Origin: Forficula auricularia
Taxonomy: Eukaryota; Arthropoda; Insecta; Dermaptera; Forficulidae
NCBI GenBank assembly: GCA_024734495.1
Contig: JALMQS010000225.1
Location: forward strand, 12,429,573 to 12,493,572
DNA: 64,000 bases
Direction: 5' to 3'
Shown here in pieces: positions 9,627-21,883 of this stretch. How positions within the stretch are numbered: position 1 is the first letter of the stretch; each line of letters begins with the position of its first letter. The translations under genes and the position numbers were made by a program. Below the pieces are notes generated by a model. It saw only the letters and a program-made list of their open reading frames with translations, was not told where the DNA came from and ran no database searches.

Positions 9627-10602
9627 AATAAACTTCAACGGATCGTTGCTAAACTTTATCCAAATTCATTTGAAATATTAATATGTTCTTGAGTAAAGTA
9701 CATTAAAATATAATTTTACTAAAAACTTTATTTAACCTTTTTTGTGGTCCCCAAGGTACTTAATTAGGATATTAAATTTCATCAAAATTGGTTAAGTCAT
9801 TTTCAAGATATTTAGAAAAAACTAAAAAAGTACTGAAATAAAGTACTAATGTTTGTGGACTGATATGTACCAAAAACTAATCAGCGCTTCATTTTGTTAA
9901 ACTAATGGTAGGTTTTCAATTTCATTTCAATTAGCGCAAAGGTGTGGAAAAAATCGTGGACGAAAAAAACGATAACACACACACATCCATCCATCCATCC
10001 ATTTTTATTTTTATTTTTTTTTTTAATGCAATCGAATGCAAGAAGGGGTGCACCAGTAAAGATGCAGCCCCTATGGATCTCGAAAGACCCTTGCATTACC
10101 GAAGAGAAGAGAAAGTTGATTAAGTGAGAGGGTGTAGACGTAGGTGTCTATGCACTCCGGTTTTGAAGGTTTGAAGATTATAGGTGCTGGGAAAGATAGA
10201 GGCTGGAAGAGAGTTCCAGTTCCTTGAAGTCATGGGGATATATGTATTCGCGAATGAAGTGGTCCGGCACTTTTCTAATTTAACCGCGAAAGAGTGTTGG
10301 GAGTCGGCAAAACGCGTGCTACGTGCAAAGCATGCTTTGGGGGGAATTATTGATTTTATCTCATCCATCCATCCGCACGCACTTCCAAAAAAAATGGCGC
10401 TTTTTGGCCTCTCGACGAGATTCCAGGTAATTTTTGGCAAAACCGTCACGTGCTAAAATTCAATCTCATTGAATACTTCAATTTGTGACCTTAATTGAGT
10501 CTATGGGTTCCGTAGTCTTTACCTGAGGACCCTTTGAAGTCGCGCTTGCCGCGAGAGCGATTCCAATACTTTCTCCCATGCTTCGCATTGGATAAAGTAA
10601 AA
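9627..10602 (-). mobile_element. Helentron-like non-autonomous element, copy 1
   Basis: On the plus strand it opens with AATAAACTTCAACGGATCG (the degraded terminal hairpin) and AACTTTATCCAAAT, and closes with GCATTGGATAAAGTAA. The inverted subterminal ACTTTATCCAA motif, a hairpin at one end and an ATCC microsatellite in the middle are the layout known for Helentron-derived DINE/HINE repeats. This copy lacks the minisatellite. A LINE end has inserted in its microsatellite. Confidence 0.65.
10015..10365 (-). pseudogene. Jockey-like LINE 3' end nested in a Helentron-like copy
   Basis: The minus strand encodes DEIKSIIPPKACFARSTRFA, then AVKLEKCRTTSFANTYIPMT and RNWNSLPASIFPSTYNLQTF. This is the typical C-terminal tail of jockey-type ORF2 (R.WNSLP...FK..V..HL). 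It ends in a short 3' UTR and an A run, seen as poly-T at 10008-10024. The 5' end is truncated. Confidence 0.8.
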
Positions 10603-11689
10603 ATAATGTAAATTTTTAATATGGAAATAAAGCATTTTGTTCAAAAAAAAAAAATTCAATCAAAAGCGTCCTTTGAAAGTAGTTCGAGGTTCGAAAACAC
10701 CTAACACTCATTTCTCGACCAAAATTATTATTGTAAGTAAATGATAATAAAAATGTTACAATTAACTTATGTAGTAGCTCTTTAATACCTAGTAAAATTT
10801 TGTTGTTAAAAAAATATCACTGGTCCGCGAATTTTTTTTACAAATTTTACTGGGCCAAAAAAAGGTTGAGAAACGCTGATTTAATACATTAACTAAACTA
10901 TTTTCTAAACAGAATAAGTATAAAATACAATTTTTCGATTAATACGGATCATTCACCTGTCAAATGGATTCAATTAAATCTTTCAACTTTTAGTGAACTT
11001 GAAACTTTTTTTGTTACCTAACTTAAATAAAAAACTTTCAAAAGAAAGTTTCATAAAAACTTTATATCGTATATATATGTAGGTATATTTCACTTTTTGA
11101 ATTTATTATAAAGTTTTATTATGACATGTATTATACACTGAGTTGCTGTTGTTGTTATATTAAACAATTTTCAAAATTTCATATTCACACATTACGTGAC
11201 TTTTAATAAGATTATTTTGTTCGGAAAAGTTTCACTCTCTCTCTCTCTCATTTCTCCCTTTTTCTTTCCATGTTGTTTTGAATCAACTTCTACTTGAACC
11301 GGAAATGATAACAACCCTTAATTTCGTTACGTTCAATTTCGAAGTTTATTTTTCTTTTTTGGCCAGTTCATTGCTGCCTCTGAAATTTCTTTTTATAGTG
11401 GACGTCGAATAGATTCTCTGGATTTGTCTCGGTCTTTCGAATGACATTTTGGCATTTGTAACTTGTAGCATGAGAGAGAGAGAGGGCTTGAAGAAGGGGT
11501 GAGGTGGGATGCTGGGTTCAATTAGGTCTCCGATTCGATAGCTATTACTGATAAGCGGACATGGATTCGGCTGATATGCCGGTCGCTGACTGGTTTTCAG
11601 GTCTGACAGTTACCGCTTGGGTTACCGTTTGGCTACCAGCGATATGAACCGGCTTGCTCGAACCCCCCACTCAATCACCTGGGTCAATG
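10603..11689. other. Unassigned AT-rich stretch
   Basis: It contains a hAT-like GGTTGAGAAACGCTG near 10865 and a short GA run at 11476. Nothing else was recognised. Confidence 0.35.
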
Positions 11690-11870
11690 CATCAATTACA
11701 CCCGAAAACGAGGTTCCTTTAACATTACTTACTCGTGGTTGGGAAAGGCTTTTCAAAATAATATTAGAAAATAGTCAAACCTTCAAAACCCAGGTGCACA
11801 AACACCTACGCCTTCACTCTTTCAATTGATTGATTGATTGATTGATCAATTGATCAATTTCTCCTTTTTT
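11690..11870 (+). pseudogene. LINE 3' fragment
   Basis: It ends with CAAACCTTCAAAACCCAGGTGCACAAACACCTACG, of which the last codons read QTFKTQVHKHLRLHS, the final residues of the jockey-like ORF2 seen at 39.9 kb. It finishes in an ATTG repeat instead of poly-A. Only the last part is recognisable. Confidence 0.6.
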
Positions 11871-11874
11871 TCGG

Positions 11875-12790
11875 TAACACTGCTCGACAAAAATTAAACA
11901 AATATTTGTCCCCGTAAACCTAACAATGGATTCCAGTTGAGTTTTATCCGCTGATTATCATGCAATTTCCCGATTTTTTACCACACGTCAGAGTTTTGAG
12001 ATTTTATCGGTCAAAATGACGAAAAAGGCTATTTTGACCTATTTTCGAGTCCCATTAAATATTAAACAACAATATTTGAAATCAAAATATTTTATTGACG
12101 TAATAGAAAACAGCTTCCTCTTTGATTTTTAAATTACCACTTGTTTGTAGCTCGATTAGAACTCGAGTTATAACTAAAAAACTAAAACCTTATATTTTTA
12201 TCTATGTTTATTATCCTTTATAATCAGGTAGTATAAGTTTTTTAATTATAACTCGAGTTCTAATTGAGCTAAAAACAAGTGGTAATTTGAAAATCAAAGA
12301 GGAAGCTATTTTCTATTACATCAATTAAATATTTTGGTTTCAAATATTGCTGTTTAATATCTATTGGGACTCGAAAATAGGTCAAAATGTCATTTTTCGT
12401 CGTTTTGACCGATAATATCTCAAAACACTGACGTGTTGGAGAAAATCGGGAAATTGCATGATAACACTGCCCAACAATGAAAATGCTTCGGGCTCAAAAA
12501 TAGCTGATTCTTATGTATTTCCACCTGCTGAATTCAAAAATCATCATAAAGATTACCGATTAGCTCTTGTTTTGGAGATATAATCGATCAAAACGGTGAA
12601 AAAGACCATTTTGACCTATTTTCGAGTTCCGTTAGATATTAAACAACAATATTTGAGATCACAATATTTTGTTGAACTAATAGAAAACAGCCTCCTCTTG
12701 GATTTTCAAATTACCACTTGTTTGTAGCTCAATTAGAACTCGAGTTATAACTAAAAAACTAAAACTACGTGATTATAAAGGATAATAAAC
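11875..12790. repeat. Large foldback repeat with CACTGCTCRACAAAAA-type end
   Basis: The left arm (about 11955-12195) and right arm (about 12220-12465) are inverted copies. Both contain GGTCAAAATGACGAAAAAGG-like, TTTTCGAGTCCC and AACTCGAGTTATAAC segments. A third, direct-orientation partial copy fills 12535-12785, where a hammerhead unit follows it. The CACTGCTCGACAAAAATTAA end is a common terminus type of IS630/Tc1-mariner-related repeats, but no transposase or clear TA duplication was seen. The superfamily is therefore open. Confidence 0.65.
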
Positions 12791-12853
12791 ATTAATAAAG
12801 TAAAGAGTGTGTAGTTTCACAGTGAATGAAATAAAACTCAAAGAGGTTTATAC

Positions 12854-12896
12854 AAACTCAATATATTTCGGATTATTAGTCCATCATCAGGAGTTT
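12854..12896 (-). ncRNA. Hammerhead ribozyme-like motif
   Basis: The minus strand reads AAACTC, CTGATGA, stem II TGGA..TCC, GAA, ATATAT, T, GAGTTT. Stem I is six perfect pairs. The stem III segment is the palindrome ATATAT, and cleavage would follow U. Confidence 0.75.
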
Positions 12897-12905
12897 ACAG
12901 GTTAA

Positions 12906-12948
12906 AAACTCCTGATGATGGACTAATAATCCGAAATATATTGAGTTT
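12906..12948 (+). ncRNA. Hammerhead ribozyme-like motif
   Basis: This is the head-to-head partner of the previous motif, with identical boxes and the same AAACTC/GAGTTT stem I. The CTGATGA boxes of the two motifs are only 21 bases apart and face away from each other. Confidence 0.75.
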
Positions 12949-13059
12949 GTATAAACCTCTTTGAGTTTTATTTCATTCACTGAGAAACTACACACTCTTT
13001 ACTTTATTAATTAATATCATGTTTCACCTAAAACCTACACCACTTGCCCTAAGTAAAAT

Positions 13060-13200
13060 TGATAAATTTATTAAGTGGGAGATAAATTTAAAAACCCTAA
13101 ATTATAGAACGGAGAATTTACCACTGCTCGAAGGCCCTAAAAACTTAGTAAATTGGATATTTGATTGTATCTAACTTTCTGAGCTTTGGCTCGTGAAAGA
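13060..13200 (+). repeat. SINE body, 5'-truncated
   Basis: The body TTAAGTGGGAGATAAATTT, GGAGAATTTACCACTGCTCG and TTTGGCTCGTGA matches, on the opposite strand, the body of the tRNA-headed SINE at 49.35-49.73 kb. The tRNA-like head is absent, and the similarity stops at GGCTCGTGA. Confidence 0.7.
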
Positions 13201-13356
13201 TTCCATCAGGACATTTCTGTTATGGAACAAAGATATCAGGGCCAATGGAATGAAGTAATGCTTGCGGATTACTGTTGGTCTTTGTGTAGGGATGCTCCGG
13301 AACTCACTTACAAGAGGCAAGCTAAAAAACGACGATCTGATGAAGGCACCACATAA
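13192..13356 (+). pseudogene. Short coding remnant, RFHQDI...YQGQW...DYCW type
   Basis: A 54-residue frame ends at TAA (13354-13356). It reads RERFHQDISVMEQRYQGQWN, then ADYCWSLCRD and a basic tail KRQAKKRR. The residue pattern looks like genuine coding sequence, and I believe similar C-termini recur in multicopy arthropod proteins of transposon origin, but I cannot assign a family. No start codon is chosen because the 5' part is missing at the SINE junction. Confidence 0.4.
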
Positions 13357-13904
13357 ATCTCTTCAGACACGACCATCTGTGAAGTATTATTCCAGCAATG
13401 TAGAACTCTTAGAATGTAACTACAATTTGTAAAAAAATAAAATGCACTTTCAATGTTGTTAGCATATGTAATTAAAATGTATCTTTTTCTCTTGATCCGC
13501 CACCTACTGTATTTCACAGAAACTAGAGCTAAGAAAAAATTTTCATTGTCATATTCGTTTTTCTCAACCCAAAATTGGTAGGAATTGACTCATCAAGTGC
13601 TCGAAGCATTTAAAAATTATTTTTTTGTTGCCCAGTGTAATCAGCGTATAAAACTCTACTGGAATCCATTGTTAGATTTGCAGACAGTGTAATTAAGGAA
13701 TCTTTCGAGATCCATAGGGGCCGCATCTTACCTTGCCTTGAAAACGTTTTCACTATTCCACCAATTTATTTATTTATAATAATAATAATAATTTTTCTTA
13801 ATACAATTTTAGTTAAAATTAATTTATTTTTAATTAATTTCAACTCTTTTAATTTCAATACTTAAAAACTTTATGAAATATCATATATATAGGTATATAT
13901 TTTT

Positions 13905-14175
13905 TTAAAGGAGGATGAATGAAATTCAATTGCTTCTTTCCAGTAATTTTTTATTGATTCAAGTGGTTTATCCAAATATTTCGAGAGCACTACGCCATCT
14001 CTTCCTGGAAACCACCCACTCACCAATAAACCGACCCCATCAACGAAAAATGCTATACAATGTATATATGTATATAGTATATGATCAAGCTCTCGAAATA
14101 TTTGGATAAACCACTTGAATCAATAAAAAATTACTGGAAAGACGCAATTGAATTTCATTCATCCTCCTTTAAAAA
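13905..14175. repeat. Palindromic repeat of about 270 bp
   Basis: The arms are AAAGGAGGATGAATGAAATTC...CAAATATTTCGAGAG at the left and the inverse at the right, separated by about 90 bases. GAAATATTTGGAT resembles a hammerhead second box, but no CTGANGA box precedes it. It may be a decayed relative of the hammerhead units or an unrelated MITE. Confidence 0.6.
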
Positions 14176-14429
14176 ATTAACAAATCCAGTACGCACCAAG
14201 CCATTTAAATTACTTATATATTTTATCAATTGAAATTTGCTGATCAAAAATAAATAAAAGTCGTGCCATTTTGCATGCTCTCTGTGAATTTAGGTGATTT
14301 GGCAATGTATGTGTCAACAAATGATTTGCACCAGAAAGCTCAAACTTAACAGAATGATGCACCTTTTATTAATAGACTTTTCTACTATATTTCAGCTCAT
14401 TAACAACAACCATATAACAATTCGATTTT

Positions 14430-16210
14430 TTACTTTATCCAATGCAAAGCATGGGTAAAGTATTGTAATCGCTCTCGGGGCAAGCGTGGCTTCAAAGGGT
14501 CCTCAGGTAAAGACTACGGAACCCATGGATTCAATTAAAGTCACAAATTGTAGTATTCAATTAGGTTGAATTTTTAGCACGTGACAGTTTTGCCAAAAAT
14601 TACAAGGGGTCTCGTCGAGAGGCCAAAATGTGCGATTTTTTCATTTAGTGCGTGCGGATGTATGTATGTATGTATGTACCATATGTATGTATGTATGTAT
14701 GTATGTTATCGTTTTTTTGGCCCACGATTTTTTCCACACCGTTGCACCGATTGAAATGAAATTGAAAACCTAGCATTCTTTTAACAAAATGAAGCGCTGA
14801 TTAGTTTTTGGTACATATCGGCCCACAAACATTAGTACTTTATTTCAGTACTTTTTTAGTTTTTTCTAAATATCTTGAAAATGACTTAACCAATTTTGAT
14901 GAAATTTAATATCCTAATTAAGTACCTTGGGGACCACAAAAAAGGTTAAATAAAGTTTTTAGTAAAATTATATTTTAAAGTACTTTACTCTAGAGTAAGA
15001 TGGTACTTTTTAAATTTTTTAAATTCTTTAAAATTTATTCATTTGAACGTTTTAATATAGCTCATTTAGCCTTGCTTAAATAAGAATGGATAGGCTTCGC
15101 TCTGTGAAATGCTAAAAATTTGGGAGGAAATTTTATAAGTAACCATAGCAACTGCGTTGTTTTCTTATCCCTTACCTTTGCTGAAGACATAGAGGAATCG
15201 ACTTTAAGCCAAAAATTGCTATTGATTCTCATCTAGTACTTGAGGAATAACCATTCTATATTGGTTTTTTGACATTTCGGTTTTATTGGTAACCATTGCT
15301 GAAGACATAGAGGAATCGACTTTAAAGCAAAAATATCGATTGATTCTCATCTAATACTTGAGGAATAACAATTCTACATTAGTTTTTTGACGTTTCGATT
15401 ATTATTGGTAACCATTGCTGAAGACATTGAGGAATCGACTTAAAATCAAAAATAGCGATTGATTCTCATCTAATACTTGAGAAATATCCATTCTATATTG
15501 GATTTTTGACGTTTCGGTTTTTATTGGTAACCATTGCTGAAGACATAGAGGAATCGACTTAAAATCAAAAATAGCCATCGATTCTCATCTAATACTTGAG
15601 GAATAACAATTCTACATTAGGTTTTTGACGTTTCGATTATTATTGGTAACCATTGCTGAAGACATGGAGGAATCGACTTAAAATCAAAAATAACGATCGA
15701 TTCTTATCTAATACTAGAGGAATAACCTTATTGCATTCCATTTTTGATGTTTTGACTATTAATGGCAACCTTCTACTGAAAACGTGGAAGAATAGACTTA
15801 AAATCAAAAAGACTAAGATATTCAAGCTTGAGTTGTTTACCAAAAAGAATTTAGTCTTTTTGATTTTAAGTCTATTCTTCCACGTTTTCAGTAGAGGTTG
15901 CCATTAATAGTCAAAACATCAAAAATGGAATGCAATAAGGTTATTCCTCTAGTATTAGATAAGAATCGATCGTTATTTTTGATTTTAAGTCGATTCCTCC
16001 ATGTCTTCAGCAATGGTTACAATAATAACCGAAATGTCAAAAATCCAATGTAGAATGGTTATTCCTCGACTATTAAATGAGAATTATTTTTGAATTAATG
16101 TCAATATGAACTACAAATTGCAAGTGATATCTGATCAATAATAAAGGAACAAACATATTAATATTTCAAATGAATTTGGATAAAGTTTAGCAACGATCCG
16201 TTGCAGTTTA
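14430..16210 (+). mobile_element. Helentron-like element with minisatellite, copy 2
   Basis: It starts TACTTTATCCAATGCAAAGC. It continues through a GTCCTCAGGTAAAGACTACGG block, an ATGT microsatellite (14655-14705) and an AT-rich block ending near 15060, then opposing minisatellite arrays. It finishes TTTGGATAAAGTTTAGCAACG with the perfect hairpin GCAACG-ATC-CGTTGC at 16190-16204. There is no coding sequence, as expected for a DINE/HINE-like element. It is one of the two full-length copies in the window. Confidence 0.7.
15183..16080. repeat. 119-120 bp minisatellite in opposing arrays
   Basis: GAAGACATAGAGGAATCGAC-like landmarks recur at 15183, 15301, 15420, 15539, 15658 and 15778. The array then turns around near 15826 (CAAGCTTG) and runs in the other orientation. 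Each unit carries GACGTTTCGG and TGGTAACCATTGCTGAAGAC. The same array occurs in copies at 18.3, 27.6, 29.5-30.4 and 33.2 kb. Confidence 0.9.
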
Positions 16211-17555
16211 TTTTTCTTGTTTTCAGCATTTTTCAAGTACCTACGTAAAAGTTCTGAATATACCTACATAGAAAGGCGAAAATATAATCAATTCTTTGTT
16301 TTGAAAATACAAACATTTTGTCACCAGAAATCCTTCTACGATCTTCTGATCTTGAGTTATCTTGGGTGTCATAATCCAGATACACAGCTAAAAAAAATAT
16401 ATATATGTATATACTTATTTTTCTCCAAGTTTCAAATATTTCTAAAGACGGATTAGCAAAATCAAAAGAAAGTAATTTCACTAATTACTTAAAAATTGGA
16501 TATGAATTGGATGATGAGGAATGAATTTCGTGTTTTCTCTTCAAACATTCATTCCCTCAGTTTTCTTTCACCTTGCTGTGGCAGTCAGACTGTCTTATAA
16601 AGGTTTTTTCTCAAAATGATTTTTAATTAATGGTGTATATACATTTGAGAAGGGCTTCGTGTAGTGGACGATGGTGGATTGAAATCGCCATAAAATCCTT
16701 CCCTATATAGTAGTAGTGTTGTCGTCATATGAATACTCCCAATTTGGTCATCTAAGGAGAGTAGAGTTGGTCGTTACAAACGAGAAACAACCAACATAAT
16801 GAGGCGGGTGATTTTTTGTACCCCCTTTTTACCCCTCCGCCTCGTTAATTAATCACTTGACTTTATCTCTCGGTCAAAGTGATGCCGGCATTCACTGGAA
16901 ATCACTAGAGAAATTACTTGGTATTCTGGAAATGTTGGAAAACATCCCGAGTCGATTAGAAATCCTTGTAGCAAGGCGATGTTTTCGTTCCAATCAATTT
17001 GTAACGAATGCATCTCTACGCGATGTCGTTGTAGCAACTGTTGATGTTACTCCTACTAATATTAGAATATCTTCTCTGTTTCAATTTCATTTCATTTACA
17101 AATTATGGTTTATAAATTTTGTAAAAACTTCAAATAAAAAATTTAACCCTATTCGATTCAATCAACCTTGATTTAAAATTCCACCGTTCTGACGCGAATT
17201 ATATTGATTTTTTTTTTTCAATTTTAAAGAAGCATTAAGGAGCGCAAATGATAGATAGCTTCCCGCCTACAAATCATGATAGACCCTTGCATTTCCGAAA
17301 AAGAGAGAGTATTTCTGGAAAGGGCTGGAAACAAAATGTGTGCAAGAGCGGAGACGCTTCTACGATTCAGCGTTTCAAGCGTACGAACGCACCACCACGC
17401 CGATATTAGAAGCAGGGGCGGATCTGAGTCTTATAGAGTATAATCGGATCTGAGTCTTATAGAGTATAATAAGTTGAATGAACGTAACTCCTGAACCTGA
17501 AGAGAATTTAATTAATTTCTTTTTGGCACTTCGTAGAAGCCTCTTCGCTCTTTTT
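16211..17555. other. Mostly unassigned stretch
   Basis: A frame at 16857-17171 (104 residues) has no recognisable motif. A 27-bp direct duplication (CGGATCTGAGTCTTATAGAG) lies at 17418-17471, preceded by CAGGGGCGGATC, which looks like a hAT terminus. A short LINE-3'-like GACCCTTGCATTTCCGAA is at 17282. Confidence 0.4.
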
Positions 17556-18946
17556 TACTTTATCCAATGCAAAGCATGGGTAAAGTATTGTAACCGCTCT
17601 CGGGGCAAGCGTGGCTTCAAAGGGTCCTCAGGTAAAGACTACGGAACCCATGGACTCAATTAAAGTCACAAATTGTAGTATTCAATTAGGTTGAATTTTA
17701 GCACGTGACGGTTTTGCCAAAAATTACAAGGGGTCTCGTCCAGAGGCCAAAAAGTGCGATTTTTTCATTTAGTGCGTGCGGATGTATGTATGTATGTATG
17801 TATGTTATCGTTTTTTTGGCCCACGATTTTTTCCACACCGTTGCACCGATTGAAATGAAATTGAAAACCTACCATTAGTTTAACAAAATGAAGCGCTGAT
17901 TAGTTTTTGGTACATATCGGCCCACAAACATTAGTACATTATTTCAGTACTTTTTTAGTTTTTTCTAAATATTTTGAAAATGACATAACCAATTTTGATG
18001 AAATTTAATATCCTAATTAAGTACCTTGGACACCACAAAAAAGGTTAAATAAAGTTTTTAGTAAAATTATATTTTAAAGTACTTTACTCTAGAGTAAGAT
18101 GGTACTTTTTTTAATTTTTTAAATTCTTTAAAATTTATTCATTTGAAAGTTTTAATATAGCTCATTTAGCCTTGCTTAAGTAAGAATGGTTAGGCTTCTC
18201 TCTGTGAAATGCTAAAAATTTGGGAGGAATTTTTATAAGTAACCATAGCAACTGCGTTGTTTTCTTATCCGTTACCTTTGCTGAAGACAGAGAAATCGAT
18301 TTTAAACCAAAAATAGCGATTGATTCTCATCTAGTATTTGAGGAATAATCATTCTATATTGGATTTTTGACGTTTCGGTTTTTATTAGTAACCATTGCTG
18401 AAGACATAGAGAAATCGATTTTAAACCAAAAATAGCGATTGATTCTCATCTAGTACTTGAGGAATAATCATTCTATATTGGATTTTTGACGTTTCGGTTT
18501 TTATTAGTAACCATTGCTGAAAACATGGAGGAATCGACTTAAAATAAAAAATAGCGATTGATTCTCATCTAATATTTGAGAAATATCCATTCTATATTGG
18601 ATTTTTGACGTTTCGGTTTTTATTAGTAACCATTCCTGAAGACATAGATAAATCGACTTAAAATCAAAAATAGCGATTGATTCTCATCTAATACTTGAGG
18701 AATAACAATTCTACATTAGGTATTTGACGTTTCGATTATTATTGGTAACCATTGCTGAAGACATGGAGGAATCGACTTAAAATCAAAAATAGCGATCGAT
18801 TCTTATCTAATACTAGAGGAATAACCTTATTGCATTCCATTTTTGATGTTTTGACTATTAATGGAAACCTCTACTGAAAATGTAGAAGAATCGACTTAAA
18901 ATCAAAAAGACTAAATTCTTTTATGGCAAACAACTCAAGCTTGTTC
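17556..18946 (+). mobile_element. Helentron-like element, copy 3, 3'-truncated
   Basis: It shares the ACTTTATCCAATGCAAAGC start, the GTCCTCAGGTAAAGAC block, the ATGT microsatellite and the minisatellite with copy 2. It stops at CAACTCAAGCTTG, the point where copy 2 turns around. The inverted half and terminal hairpin are missing, and a tRNA-like repeat follows directly. Confidence 0.7.
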
Positions 18947-19115
18947 ATATGTCAGAGAGGTTCGCATCCTGCAGGTGAGCCAGGTGGCCCGAATTGCTAT
19001 TATTGGCACTCGGGTTCGATTCCCGAAAGGGTGAAAAACAACCCCTCTGACATATAATTAAAAATATTCCATTCCATCGGATTGAATAGATGACACCAAC
19101 TTATGATTTCTTGTA
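18947..19115 (+). repeat. tRNA-like SINE
   Basis: It contains GGTGAGCCAGGTGGCCCG (A-box-like) and CACTCGGGTTCGATTCCCG (B box with a standard seven-base T loop). It is closed by complementary ends TATGTCAGAGAGGTT and AACCCCTCTGACATATA. A 60-base tail ATTAAAAATATTCCATTCCA...GACACCAACTTATGATTT follows, shared with the copies at 45.1-45.7 kb. No intact acceptor-stem tRNA can be folded, so a SINE is preferred. Confidence 0.7.
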
Positions 19116-21764
19116 AGAATAAAAGACTTAGAAAGTTTTTTCGTGTACTAAAATGTTTGTATTTCTAATATGGAGAACTGAATAGATTTTGGGCTTTAAA
19201 GTTTTAAGGTTCAGAAATACAAAATGATTTAAAAAATTCATTTTTTGAGATTTTCCTTTCTATAGTATAAAATAAGAAACGATCGAACAGGAGTGTTTTG
19301 GATTATGCAAGCATCGTACCGAGTCTTGAAAAAGTTTCACCTTTGCCCCCAATTATAACATTAATTTATTGAGATTGTTTTTCTATATGGTTTTTGGAGT
19401 CTGGCTCCTATAGAGCTTATATTTTACTCACACAATATAATGCACATTTCTATACTTAGGCACATTCTCTTTCTCTCTCTCGCTTATTATTATTACTTAT
19501 ATTATATATTCCTATACTTCTCGCTTAATATTATGACATTATTATCGTCATCTGCCAAGACAAATAGTGAACAAATCACCATGATTTTTTTAAATGTTTT
19601 CTATTATTATTTGTTGATTACACTTATGCTTATTTATGAGAGGACCTTATACGGCATATATTGTTCCTTTTTATTTTATTACCTATGCAATTATTTATTT
19701 ATAAATAAAAGATTGAAATGCAGCTATATATTAAGTGAATAATGAATAATTGGATATGTTTAACCTTAAATTTTATGATGTTAATTAAATCACGTTCTAT
19801 TAATTGAATGTGTTTTTCTTGATGGTTTTTGGAGTCTGGTAACTAGAGACCCGTGGTTCATACTGTGTGGCACACGCCCCACAAAGAGGCAATGGATTTT
19901 TAAGGGGGGCAATTCGAGAATCGGTTATTAACAGTGAATTTTTTTTGTATTGCTTATGGTTTTATGCATTCAAATTCTCTATTATGGAACATTATTTTCT
20001 ATTTTCTATTATTAACAACGTATTCTTAATATAAAAATATTATATTCCCTAATTAAACCTTGAATATATACACTGCTCAACAAAAAAACTGACGTACTTT
20101 GATTCTCATTCAAAAAAACCTTATAAATCAAATTCTTATCTTATTGAATTGAAATCTGCTGTAAATGATACCAATATTTTAATAGCTTCGAGGGCGTGCC
20201 TCTGGTTTCCTGGCGGGCAGCGTCTCGGTCCAAAAATTTTATTCCTCTTAAAAAACCACACGCCAAATGTATACCTGTAAACTCCCGAAAATACATAGTC
20301 TCTTAAAAGTTTCGCCTCATTTTCGTCCTGACACAGCTACAGAAATGAGGCTCTAGATATGAATCTGGAAGTATTTTTTTTTCTATAATCTACAGCATTG
20401 TGATATTTTTTGTGTGGAAATAGATTTATTTAAATAAGTGGTATCGTGTGAGGAGGAGAATTATATTATATCATTTTTTTAAAATTTGGGATCGATAATC
20501 GATATAAGGCTCCGAATATTTAAAAGAGATCAGGTGCTGTTTGTATGACAGGCTCCTACAGCTCCAGTATTGCCATGAGAAACTCATATGGGCATGCGTG
20601 TCTTAAGTCGATTAATTTTGTAAAAATCCAAAAATAAGAATAACAAAATTTAGATTTTTAAAAAATTATAAAAAAGTGGCAAATTATTAAAAAATAAACA
20701 AATAATATATAAATCAAATAAGATGTGATGAATATCTTTTTCTGTGCGCAAAGAAAAGCGAATTGAATATTTAATTTTTGAGTGGTGAATGGGGGGGGGG
20801 GTAATAATTATCAATACATTTAATGTTTCTTAATTTAAAATCAATTGGAGTCTTTCATTTCGAAATTTGAGTGCAAATTACGATTATATTTCAAATTTGC
20901 CGCAAATATACCGATGGCGCTCTCTCGGCAGCATTACCTCAGCGTTGAGGCAAATTAATCTAGACAAATATATATAGTATAGGCCTTGTTTTATTTTCTA
21001 ATTTTACTTATTTTTATCCTATTATTTATTTATTTATTTGTTTGTTTTTTTAAGAAAAAGAACTACATACCTTTATGGACTTTTCTGAATATTTGAAAAT
21101 TTATGAATTTGTATCTCTACTGAAGACGTAAATTTTTCGATTTCGACTTAAAAAATATATGGACTTACTTGTTGAATGGTGTAATTCGTTGATTATTTTA
21201 GTGAGTATTATTTTTTATCCTTTTGTCTCTTTATTTTTCTCGTACTCTCAATATTTAATAAACTAACGAAAGAGATGAAAAGCATCCTCTGTCTTTGTCT
21301 TTCTAATGTGAAATTCGTGATCTATAGTACTCTTCTTGTCAGCACATCGTGATCTCCCCCTCTCACTTGAAATTCCATATATGGCCGAGTAAAAAGTTAA
21401 AAAAAAAAGAGAAATACTCTTCTGATAATAAATTATTCAAAGAGAAAATAAAAAGCTTTCCTCGCGCTCGCAACATTTATTTAATTGGTCCGAATTGAAT
21501 CGCACACCCGCATTTCGCCATTTCTATATACTTTAGTTAGTATGTGCAACAAATATTAGTCAATAGGGTAGAGAAATGGATTGATGGACAGATAAATAAA
21601 TGAATGGAATGAAAGTTCGCAATTATTTATTTTTTTAACCAACATTTGTGAAAATTCAAATATTTAAAAATAAAAATTTCGATTAAATTAAACATGCACT
21701 TCAATCGGACCATTTAAATTGGGCGATGGAATAAATGCCTTAACGTCAGCTATTACATATAATT
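19116..21764. other. Long stretch without recognised features
   Basis: It contains a CACTGCTCAACAAAAAA terminus-like motif at 20071, a TAGCTTCGAGGGCGTGCC head-like motif at 20183 and a G run at 20789. A 100-residue frame at 19440-19742 is hydrophobic but AT-driven. I see no supported gene. Confidence 0.4.
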
Positions 21765-21814
21765 AATTATAATAATAATCTTTATTAGCCACTCTCTGCT
21801 ATATTCATACAATT

Positions 21815-21819
<5 letters not shown>

Positions 21820-21882
<63 letters not shown>
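21820..21882. repeat. (TA)n microsatellite
   Basis: About 30 TA units lie within the LINE 3' UTR. They generate spurious Tyr/Ile frames. Confidence 0.95.

Positions 21883-21883
<1 letters not shown>

Larger units (their letters stand above)
12798..13048. mobile_element. Palindromic hammerhead-bearing unit
   Basis: Two arms of about 100 bp meet near 12900. Both arms contain CAAAGAGGTTTATACAAACT and an intact hammerhead segment. The right arm continues into CATGTTTCACCTAAAACC, which is shared with the fragment at 183-335. The unit separates a foldback repeat from a SINE tail. Confidence 0.75.

Noticed and set aside
13905..14175. Hammerhead in the AAAGGAGGATG palindrome
   Set aside because: It has GAAATATTT but no CTGANGA box at a usable distance.
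15183..16080. CTGAAGA and GAAACGTC in every minisatellite unit, suggesting ribozymes
   Set aside because: The two boxes lie on opposite strands within a unit, and no stem II separates them on one strand, so no hammerhead can form locally.
16857..17171. A 104-residue frame as a host gene
   Set aside because: No domain, no start context or splice evidence, and no repeat or homologue recognised; insufficient support.
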